Below are positions 39,501 to 51,500 of a stretch of DNA of 64,000 bases, in pieces. A program made the position numbers and the translations under genes. This stretch comes from Gordionus sp. m RMFG-2023 (Eukaryota; Nematomorpha; Gordioida; Chordodea; Parachordodidae): positions 20,437,366 to 20,501,365 of the forward strand of contig NC_088777.1 of NCBI RefSeq assembly GCF_954871325.1, in the 5' to 3' direction. How positions within the stretch are numbered: the stretch's first letter is position 1; each line of letters begins with the position of its first letter. The notes beneath the pieces are model-generated. The model did not search any database, was not told where the DNA came from, and saw nothing but the letters and a program-made list of their open reading frames with translations.

Positions 39501-42500
39501 GTAGATGGCTGTTTGCAGATAGGATGATTATAATATCACCAACTCGATTGACTCTTAAAATCATAGTGGCTTTAACTTTTTATCTATCTAACAAATTTCT
39601 CTAAAATTGGTTAAAATGTGAAAAGATTGAAACTAGCATGTCTTGATAAAGTTTATAAATATATAAATAGCTGAGTGGTTAATTTTAAGCATGTTTAACA
39701 TCCAGATAATAATTTATAAAATAATATAATTAAATAGATAAGTCTGATGATAAAATGAAATTAATATTAATTATTTATTGTAATTTTTAATATAATTCTT
39801 GATTAATATCTTATGGCCAGTTGAAATATATCATGTTTGGACTGGACCAGAACTTTTACATAAACTCATCTAGCTCCAAAATTATTATAGATATGGCTTT
39901 GATTCAAATTTTATTTTAAAGATTAGGGAAATGATATTAAATTTGTTTGATATATTACTTTTAAATGTTTCCTTGTTGAAGCTACTAATCTGTTTGATGA
40001 TAAAATCTTCCGATACATCTCACAATGAAATTTATAACCTGTGTTAATAATTTTATCGAGTTTGCGAATTCAGGAAAAAAAAATTCCATATTATTCCAGG
40101 GATATCACTTTGTCGATATGATCGGTGCCAAGATTATTTTCAATATTAATCTCTATCTTCGACATTTTAAATTTTAAATTATTTTGTAAACTAAATTTAT
40201 AATGCAGATTTTTAAATATAAACTTCAATTTCAAAATTAAATTAAATAAAAGATTGTGATTTAAATTATTTTGTAAACTAAATTTTTAATGCAGATTTAT
40301 AAATATAAACTTCAATTTTAAAATTAAATTAAATAAAAGATTGTGATTTTAGAATATATTAATAAATTTTAACCATATAAAATTGAAAGTAGCGAAGTAG
40401 CTCCTATTTAGGGGGGAGGGGGGGAGGATTTGAAGAGCCCCTCAAAAGTTTAAATTTTATATATAACACTGGAAAAAAAGGTAATTTTAGAGATAATGTT
40501 ATAGCTAAAAAAACAAGTAATTTTGAAAATAATTTTAAAAATTTTTTGAGTTCCCTGTGACGCCCCTGCACCATAGTTCAATATCACAAGTCAGATTAAT
40601 AATTTAGCAATAAGTAATTGGAGACTATTACCCTCAATTACCATATAGACAAGAATATAATTTAATAAGTTTTCTATGCAACTTTTAAATTCGTATAAAA
40701 GCGTTGGGTTTTTCTTAGTATATAATACCACTTACAATATTTAGTACCGACTTATTTGCCTGTAGTATTAGTTAATTATATATGCACAATCCCTTAAAGT
40801 AAAGTAAAGTAAAATAGAAAACTTTTGGTGCGAATACTTTCCATTTACTAGCTTTTTGTTAAATGTTTAAGAAAAATCTATGTGAACAGAAGTTTTTATT
40901 TTTTACAAAATTCAATAAATAAAAAGTGGTAAGTTAAATTGTTTTAAAATGTTCCCCCTGATTTTGCTTTATCATATGTTTCATAGGAGATATATTTAAA
41001 ATATTGTTGATTAAAATTAAAACTTTTCATCGCTTTTTAATATCATTCAAAAAATTTCATTTTTTTAATCTTAAGTCGCATAACAAACAGGACGCAGGTG
41101 CAGCTCCACTCCACATTGTGGCTCCAGCTATGATGAGGGGTCTGTCCAGAATTTTTTTAGAGGCATGTGATATACTTTACTTTTAAAGTCACCATCCAAT
41201 TTATTAATAAGCATGGGAAGATTTTTCCCTCTTTAGTTTTCTTATATCTAATATGATTTAAAGCGAATAACCCCCTTCCCCTATCTCTCACACAAGTGGA
41301 ATTTTTAGGATAATTTACTCGAAAAATTTCGTTTTTTAAAAAAAATCAATTTTTGCTCAAAATTATTTGAAGATTTTTTTTCAAACTCTGATAAATTCAT
41401 TCAATTATAAATTGGATACTATGAACGTATACCAAGAGATCCCCCCCCCCCTTCCCGAGATTTTTATGACGCAATTGATTGGTAACCCACCACAATATAT
41501 ATAATTATATAAACAATAATTTAAAAAAATAAATATGAACAAATGTTTTATAAGATAAGGATTATAATTGAAATTTCTTAGAAAAAAAGCATTTCAAAAA
41601 ATGTATTGTAAATAATTATTTTAAAAAAATGTAACCCGGCCAAGTTTGCAAAAAAAAGGGGTCTAAATTCTCAATAAGATTTATTGGGGAAGACTCTCTT
41701 AAGAGCCAATAATACTGGCTACCCTTATATCAGCCAGAAACCTACAAAATAAAAACGACGCGAGCCCGCCCGCGATCCGTTAAAATTGTTTAGGTCTAGT
41801 CATACAACCCGAATTTTTAAAACCCTATAAGAAAGAAATCTGAAACTCAAAATATTTATTTTATTGTCTATTTTAATGTTTATGCATTAAATTCAAATAT
41901 TTAGCAATAACTTAGATAATGTAATTATATTTATCCTATTTATTACAAATGATGAAAATGAATGGTATCGAAATGCTGACCTATATAGCTACCATTAAAA
42001 CTAGAAAAAACTTAATGGATTAATAAAATAAAGGAGCTTAAAAATTAGAGATATTTTTGACATTGAATGAATAGATATCGTAATGATCTGCAGATGTTTA
42101 TTACTTGTTCCTAGTGCTGAATTTATTTTTTTAAATTTTAGGGCCCTTGAAAACTTATTTTCTTTTGTTAAAACTTTCACTTATTGTTTTTTTGAAGCGG
42201 TCATACATATATTTCGATAATTATTTTGTATTTTTAGAATTCAATATTTGTGTATTGGCATACAGTTTATGAGTGGGGAAGCATATCTTGCCTTAAACTT
42301 AACTCGATGTGTCTTTTCGATAAATTTAAAAAAACTTGAATCAAATGAGCAGATAATCAATTTATTGTCAATGGAAAATATGATGGTCATCAAGGGCTCA
42401 ATATCAACATGGAATATATGGTACCATAGTAAAATTTCCTTAGTGAATGTTCTGATCGGACATTATTAAAGTTGAATATTGAAAAATTCTATAACTATAA

Positions 42501-45500
42501 TTAAAATAAGTGTAAATGCCTTGTTCTATATTATCTCAAACTATTGATTATACAATATATATAAGAGAGAATGACTTTAATGAGAATAAATATATTAATG
42601 TATGTCTATTAAGTCAAAAATCACGATTTATCTCATGTAAATAAATGAACATTTTAATATAACTAAGCCTCAAACCAGAGGCCTACATAAGGAAGTCCGG
42701 TCAGGCTCATATTTACAAAAAATATATTCAGCCCGGATGTAAACTTTTTCTATGGACCTGGTTTAAAAGAAAAATATATATAGGCCTATTCGGCATTTTA
42801 CTACTCATTTTTCAGCAAATATGAAATCCATATAATATAACTTTTCAAATATTATTTAATTTGATTGAATATCACCTAAAATAATTTTAAGTTGATTAAT
42901 TAATTTGAATAATATTTTACTATAAATATTTTCTAAGGATATGATAGGCAATTTTTAAATATATCTTATTTATTTTTAATTTTTATAAATAATAATAGCC
43001 ATTTAAAATATTTGATCCGCGGGTATTTAAATTTTTTTTAGACCCGACCCGGGTATATTTAAAAAAAAATAACGGCCGGGCTTAGGGTCTGTCTTTCAGG
43101 TCTCTACCTCAAATAGAAAATAATTCTGTATTTTCAATTCCTCATTCGCCAGAACTTAATGAACAGATCATTAATTTTTATAAATGTTGCCTAATCAGTA
43201 GTCTAGACAGAATTTGAACATAAATTGCTTGTGGAGTTTGTGAAATTGATTTCCAAAGAAGCACAACTTTAAATAAAATACACTCAGCAACTCTTAAATT
43301 AAATAGACTCATTGGATAAATTTAAATATAGAATTTGTTTAATTTCCTTTCAAATTTTGATTCATAAAAATGTGATTATAAATATCTAATTTATAATAGA
43401 GATATAAATAAAAATACATAAATTTGTAATTAGACAAAATTTCATATAAACAACTAATTTTCTATAATCTAATTTATTCTAAAATTAGTTATTATAGTTG
43501 TATCATTTTCTCAATCTTATTCATAGAATAGAGAAATATATTGCCAATGATGGTGATATATTTCATGGTAAGGATCATGTTTTTATTTAAAAGGTTTATG
43601 GATGCTCAATGTACTAAATATTTAAGAGTTTACTTAAATTTTTTACTAGGGGGGGGGTAGGCTTGGCTTCCCTATGAGGTTCTCAGAGATACTAGCATAA
43701 AGGGGGGGAGCAAAGGCTACATTCCCTCTTTCTTGGAAAGTGAACAATTAATCGTCACATTGCAATTGTAACCTAATCAAAATAGTCTCTAAAGGATTGT
43801 TTATAATTGGTAGATTATTTTTAGGACAAAAAAATGGCATTTCAATGATGGTCTAAAATCATATAAATATAGAAATTATAAAAAGAATTTGTGAAGATAT
43901 ATAAAAAATAGAATAAATAACTTCATCCTTTTTTGAATAGAAATTTTTTTTTTTTGTTGGAACTTTTTTCGACCGGACCTTTTCCTTTTTTCTATGGGCC
44001 TATAATATTGTTTAATTAATAAATATTATATATTTTTTAAAGCCAATGGATCCACTTTAACAAGCCTTCCCATGAACTAATTGACAAAAGCCAAACTAGG
44101 AAAACATTGATTAATCGTAAATCATCTCTCACCAATAAAAAATTATTACAGCATATAGTTGGAATGGGAAATGAAAGTTCCAAGATACCCAACACTAGCA
44201 ACAATAATATAGATGTTAAATCCTCGGAAAAGATACCATTCCCAAGCCCCTTGGATTCGAATGCAAACGAGACAGTTGACTTTTTACTTCAAGATGCTGA
44301 AAAAAATTCTTTACTATCAAACTCACAGGCGGGTTCCCCTACGTCTTACAAAAATGTATATGATTTATTATAAACAGCATTTTTTAGGATATAATCTATA
44401 TTCTATATAAAGGTTTTCTATTCACTTCAAAAAAATATATCATTGTTAATTATTATTAATTTCAAAGATCTATATTAAATTTATTTTTAACATCCTTTAA
44501 AATATTTGCATTAGATGTCACCAAAATCCGATTATAGTAATCGTTCCTCCAACCAAAGCATCAATCAATTAAATAGAACCAATGTTCTTCCAATTGACCA
44601 AGACCTATTAAAAAACGGCAAAATCGCTACTGTGTTATCGCAAAAAGGTTCGAATATAGACAATCAAAAAGATAAACGTATAACAAAGGATGATCTAGAC
44701 ACTCTTACAAAACCCACCAAGATAGACAACGATGGATTTATAAACTCACCACTTATTCCTTCCTTATCTCTCCAAATACCCACACCCAGTCTTTCTTCTC
44801 TTCCTGAAAATCCTAAAATAGATATAGACATCAAAGAAAAAAATTTCGGCAAGAGTGCTGCTTCTTTGAAAAAAAGAATCTTTAAATTATCCAAAAAATT
44901 AACCTTTTCTAATTCTGTTAATAGCATAAGTTCATCTAGTGATTTTACTAGCCCAGAGGAAGAGATTTTGAATGAATTACCCCAAAACACTGCTCAAACC
45001 GATTCGACAGATATTAAGTCCTTATCAAATTCCAAGTTAAATGACGGAGAAAAGAGTAAAGAGATTGTTATAGTTACTGATGAGATGAAAGATTGTAAAG
45101 AGGTTGTTATAGTTACCGATGAGATGAAAGATGATAATCTTAATGAAAGTGATCAGGGGAACGTAAATTATAGCCTTGAACTAAGTACCTCATCTAGGCA
45201 AAGTGGCTCAAAACAAGGAGGTAATCTGCTCAGAGGAGACTCTATGCCTACTTCAGGAACCGTTAATAAATTGACGCCAGATACAGTTAGATTATTTCTA
45301 TTCTTTGATAAAAGATATTCATATTAATGATCTGCATCAGACCTAATTTCCCAAGCCTGGCCCGGCCCGAGATTTTTTAAGAAAATTTGCCCGGCTTTAT
45401 CCCGAACGATAAATTTTATTTATCCAGAAAAGCCAAATCCATAATAAAAATAACAATTATTTCTCCGCCACCCTGGCTCGAATTTATTTAAATATGGAAA

Positions 45501-48500
45501 AATTTAATTTTTTTTCACAAATAAAAAATATTAGCTCCTTGTTTTTTGCAAGAATTTCAAAATATATCAATTTATTTGACAAAATGTAATGATATCTTAT
45601 ATAAAGTTTTAAACCCCACCCAGCCTTGTCTGAATTTTTCAAAAAATATTAGGCCCGATTCAGCCCGAACCAAAGTTATTTTTTAAAAATAGACTCGGAC
45701 CGGGTAAGGGCCAGCCGTGATTTACAGATCTCTAATTCATATATATTATATTTTTGCTATTTGAGGCAGAGACCTTCATGGGCCGGGCCGGCCCGCAATG
45801 GGCCGGGTATGGGGTTAATATCATATTTTCTAGCGGGGTTAGGCCGGGCCTGGTTTACAAAAATTTTTTTAATGGGCTTGGGCCTAAATTATCAAATTTA
45901 GATTATTTAAAACAGTTGGTAATTTAATGAAATATTGCCTTTTTTTCTTCTAATAAAAATAAATTTCAGTATTGTAAACAAAATGATTGCCAAAATATAT
46001 TTAAATATTGTTAATTTTCATTAAATAAAAAAAATTAAATTTTTGTATATGGGCTTGGGCCAGGTTTGGGAAATTTTTGTGAAACATATTATGGGCTTGG
46101 GCCGGGCTTGAGAATTTTTTTTAACATTAAATATGTGACGGGCCGGGATTGGGCCAAAAAATTTTTTACTGCGGGCCTGGGCCGAGCTTGGTCAAAAAAT
46201 TAAGGCCCATGAAGGTCTCTGATTTGAGGAGGTTTTATATTTGATAAATTATAGATTTTTTAATAATTTACAAAATTTGACCTCGATATAACATTAACGA
46301 TTTAGGGTAAAATTGACAACTTTAGGGTGTTAATCTTATCTATACGTTCGTTATGTTATATGAAAAATATTTTAATTTAAATCTTTTGTTTTATTAGTAA
46401 AGGTCTCGGTTCGGTCTGGGGCCAATTTTGAAAGGTCAAGCCGAAAGTGAACCATATAAATACCATTTTTACCTTAGTTTAAATATTCCTATATAATACC
46501 AAATATCATTATATAAAATTAAAAAAATTCATTTATTTACGGCTATTCCATTTTTTGTTTCTTTTTTTGTTAGTAAGTCACCTGCATGGAAAATGGTTAT
46601 TACCAAAAAACCAGAGTTGATAAACCCTACTTTTAAAAGTAGCACGCTATCGCTACCCATCTAAAAAAGTAGCCCGCTATTAACTACTATTTTTTATAAG
46701 TATGCTACTTTGGCTACTTTTTGTAAAAAAAATTTAGAAATAAATTTAATTTATTTTTTGCTTATAATGTAGCTGTATAGTATATATTACATAAAAATCA
46801 ACATTTATAAATATTTAAATATATTTAGTTTTGATAATAGATGTAAAAAGGCTATAATTTATGTAATAAAAATAACTATTTATGGTAATATTCATTTTTT
46901 ATTTATTTTGTTGCATTTTAGTAATAAAATCATTTCTATACTATCATTCCCAAGTCTAGAGCGACGATTAGAAAGTATTAGTTTCGCCTAACTAAATAAT
47001 CTCTCAACACTAGCACTTGAGGGCAAGGCAGTATTTAATTTTATATATATATTTAATATATGAAAAATTATCAAAAATACTCATTTGAGCATTTTTTGAA
47101 TTAAAAATCGCATAAGATAATTTTCTATTATATAAGTATCATTTATTTCAAAAAATTATCGGTGAAAGTCTTTTTTGTAGTTGTAACTAGGGTATCTTAG
47201 TTTGATATGAGACTATTCAGCTTTATGAGTCTATCACGTTGATCTATAGCATAATAGGAATTGATATATAGCTAGTTTAATTTAAAATTGGGATTAATCA
47301 TAAATTTTATTTCAAGTAATCGTATGTCTGGCATCCTATTATCCTTTTGAGGGCTAATGCTACAGATCTTCTTTTTAAAATCTTAGGGTCAGGCCAATGG
47401 CCTGTGATTCACAAATAAGCTCTAAAAATATTAATATCAGATCAATTTATAAATATAAATAAGTTTTTACCTTCTGTTATGTGTCCAAATATCTGCCGTT
47501 GTACAATATATAGGATGACAACTCTGCTATTAGAACATATTTCATCACTTCAAAGTTATCTGCTATCTTAATAATTAGTGTCTGGTGGCATAAAATTGTT
47601 GAACCAGGGAATAGAACTTATATCATCATGATAAATGATGGATTATCAACCAAGGGCATTGGCTGAGCTGCATCAATTATAAAATCGACAACGACTGTTC
47701 AATATCTGTGAAATATTGTCATGTGCATTATTATTAATCAATTTAGCTTGAATTGAATTGGTCTTTTTGGATGTAGTCTCCCCTATACTAAAATTATTAC
47801 TATGTTTTTCTATATCGTTAAGGTGGCACATTCTTATAAAATAAATACTATTAAAATTTAAAAATGACTATTACCTTTAATTGTTTTTTGAAGTTATATC
47901 TACTAGATTTATTTGGGATATATTTTTTTACATTTTAAACAAATAAATTTATAGCCACTTTTTGTTTTTATATTAATTTGAAAATATTTTTCAAATTTTG
48001 GAAATGGAAAATGTGTATTATTGTTATCAAGAACATTTTTTTCCAGGGTACCTTCCATTTCATTAATATCATCATTGTCTGTCTCACTTACATCGATTTG
48101 GATATTCATTTGCGATGACATTTTAAATAATTTACACTAGATGATTTAGGTTTATTAATACTTGAAAATTTCAATTTCAAAATTAAATAATAATTCATAA
48201 AAATTATAATTAATAATGATATTTTATTTAAATTTTCATGTTTATAGTTATATTCATATAATTTGCGTTACTTAACCACTTTCAAAAAAAGGAGCGCGCT
48301 AAAAAAATTAATAATTGGAAAAAAGCTATCGCTACCAAAAAAGATAGCGTGCTACAGTAGCGTGCTACTTTAACAACTCTGCAAAAACTGACCGTTGTTG
48401 TTTGTTTGAATTGCCAAATATTCTCTAGTAACAGGAAAACCTATTATTAATATACAAAGTCAAACAGATCTTATCATAGGCACCACTTCATAGAAAAATA

Positions 48501-51500
48501 GATAATATCGACACATTAATATTTTAAACATCAAATTAACATCTACAGCCTAATAAGTTTTTAAAAGTCACCACCTCTGGGCCTTATGATAATTTAACCA
48601 ACCATGTGGATTCCTTATGGGCTATGAATTTAACATTTAAACATTTCATTATAGATATAAACTTACATTGAAAATTTAACGTCGTTAATGGCAATTGACA
48701 AATAATATTTAGTAAGAGGAAATAATATATACTAATAAAAACGAGAATTCAAAAGTATAAGGGGAATTAAGTTGATTTACATGAATATAACTTGGATAGA
48801 TTTAATTATTTTTATATTTAATTTGATCAGAGTTGTTAAAAGATACTTTTTAAATGGATCCAGATACATCGTCTAAAAATGGATCTAGATACAGATACAT
48901 CGCCTGAAAACGTATCTAGATACAGATACAATTTTTATCATACTTATATATCGGGTTAGCATTGTTCTCGAACAGAAACTCTCATTATGAGAGCACAAAC
49001 ATTTTTATATTTGGTCACAATATAAAAAAATGTCACCCCTATTTTTATAGTTCTTTCGAACAAATATTTAAAACGAGCACTTATAGAAATTTTTACATTA
49101 AACTTAAAATTTATTTATTGAAAGTTAGCGGAATATCTATAAATTATTTTAAAAATTCTAAATAAATGTATTAGCTTAAAATTTTGTACATCAATGCCGT
49201 TTTTAATAATTAATGGGCGTCATGGCTAAGCAAGGATTTATATATTCCTTTGCATGATAAAAATATTCACAATCTTGAATTGATATCAATAGATATAAAT
49301 GGGGAAAAAATAATATTTAATCAATATTTATATATATTTTTTTATTATATTAATCTTGGTAATTTTTAAAATATATATTATATTTGTGAGATAAAATAAA
49401 TTTTGCATTAAAATATTTTATTTTTAAGATAAAAAGTGTTAAATAAAAGTATATTCAAATGTATCTTAAAATTATCTAAAAACAGATACAGATACCTCTA
49501 AAATAGGATATAGATACTCTTTAAAAAAATGTATCTAGATACAGATACTTGTAAATAGATACTTTAACAACTCTGAATTTGATAATTATTAATAGACATA
49601 ATATATAATTAAAATGATGTATAATTTTTTGTCGGTCTAGACTAAAATTTATTGAAAATCGATTGGAAAGCTTAAACAACACTTGGCCGATCCCAAAGAC
49701 TAAACCACAACGGTTCAGTCAAACCGAGAAAACTTGGCCTTTGAGCTTCACTATGATATTAATTTGTTAATTTAAAAATTAAATTATTTATTTATTTTAT
49801 AAATATTTAATTTTATAGGAAATAAATTCCCCCAATCCTACTCCATTAGAAGGCAGAAGAAGGTCTTCGGCTTCATTAGACGAAAGAGCACTTAACAAAG
49901 ACAGTTCCAGCTCTGTAATAGATGCGTCTATTTCTCCTATAGAAATTTCAATTCAAGTTTTTTTAGAATTTAAAATAATGTTATCTTCTCTTTATTATTG
50001 GAGTGATCTTGCTATAATTTTTTAAAAAGGAGAAAATTGACAATGAACTTTTGAATCATTATTTTTACTATAACTAATTGACCAAAATGAAAGAAAAGTT
50101 GGGATTTATTAAAATTAATTATTTATTAATGTTATAGGAATTTATTTTTATATATTTTTTGACGCCCTCAAAATGGAAATAAGGTACAAAAAAAATACAA
50201 AGCAAACCAAATAAGTTTGGAATAGTTTTCTATTCACCCTGAAAATAATACTAAACTAAACTTACTATTCATTTATTAAAAGTGTACCACTTTGAAGTCA
50301 CCTACGGTAAATGTCATTGACTAAAATGTAGACTCTATTGAAAAGCATTTCATCTATATGCTTTTCACATTTTTTCTAAATGTCTTTAATGGCGCACTTC
50401 AAAGTATTTATACCTTTTATTGCCTATTAATAAATGAATCAAGGTTGGTATTATTAAGGTCATTGAGTTATACTTTAAAATATTTAACTAAATATTCACA
50501 AATATCCGATGGGGAGATTATGGCTAAATATAACAGGGGGCACATCAGAACACTTGATTTCATTTGGCAAATTTTAAGTTTAGAGTGATATTCAGTTACA
50601 ATATAGATAATTATGGTACTAATGAGTGACAAAATTTTTTTATTTTTATACCTGATACTTATGATTTATTGTAGTATATGTGTTTTTTACCCTAAATTTC
50701 AGCAAAATTTTTTTTAACATTAGTTTTCACAAAATTAAACTGAAATACATAAATTTTATTATGTTAAAAAGCTTGCCTTCCTCTATCGGATGATATAAAA
50801 TTTATTATGATATTGCAAGTTAAAATTTTTAATATTACCATCCTGCCAACAATGAGGAGTAAAAGCACTCTGGAACGGGGCGGGAACATTCAATCTGATT
50901 GTTTTACAACAGTTATTTAAATATTTTTTACAAATTTTATATCATATTTTTCTCGAATGTTCTTAAATTGCAAAATATCATGTAAATTGTTGCCTATATA
51001 TATATATTAATTAATTAAGCCATTCTGATATTTTTATCACTAAAAAGTTTTAAAAACAATTTTGAAATATAAATTTCACAAAATATCGCTTTCTGGATAT
51101 TCTCATCACTAAAAAGTCGTAACAAACAATTTTTAAACTATATACACATCCGACATAATTTCCTCTTATACCATTTAAAAAATAAAATTTGACCTAATAT
51201 GCAGCATGCCCAACATACTGCCCATTGTGCAACGAATCTGTTAAAATAATAAAAGAAGGCTTCGTGTCATCCCACAGCACCATGCCTAAAATCCTGAAAG
51301 CATATGACATATATATTTCATTCATAACTATCACAACCACAGCCCTGCTACTACTTTACAGCCTTCATCTCCTGTTTCAGATATTCTTATGATACCTACA
51401 AATAGTGAAAACCTGAATCCCACCTATAGAGTCATTTCTCATAGCCCCCAAGCCTCAAAAAACATAACAAAGACACGGTAGCGATTGGCATCACCTGGTT

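Larger units (their letters stand above)
15506..44042 (+). other. Intron 1, about 28.5 kb, filled with transposon remains
   Basis: The interval runs from the GT after exon 1 to the AG before exon 2. It contains the hAT elements at 17.8, 22.3, 35.6 and 39.1 kb, the GGCCCG MITEs at 31.1 and 42.7 kb, the giant foldback at 31.3-34.0 kb, an RTE-like LINE fragment at 34.5-35.5 kb and several small palindromes. I recognise no conserved host exon inside it. The parts not covered by other entries (15.5-17.8, 19.4-20.2, 25.3-28.9, 40.6-42.6 and 43.1-44.0 kb) are AT-rich with only scattered short frames. Confidence 0.6.
45262..49818 (+). other. Intron 3, about 4.6 kb, occupied by four hAT-type elements
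   Basis: The interval holds MITEs at 45325-45734 and 45767-46221, a BED/hATC-bearing hAT at 46612-48381 and another hAT at 48828-49575. About 60 bases separate the exon 3 donor from the first insertion. The spacers between elements show no conserved coding. Confidence 0.6.

Noticed and set aside
44664-44990. 108-codon minus-strand frame
   Set aside because: It is antisense to exon 3, which has the better codon use and matching splice phases.
44515-45327. Treating the whole 270-codon open frame as exon
   Set aside because: The stop lies in the first bases of a MITE with a perfect 8-bp TSD, so the host exon must end upstream of 45317.
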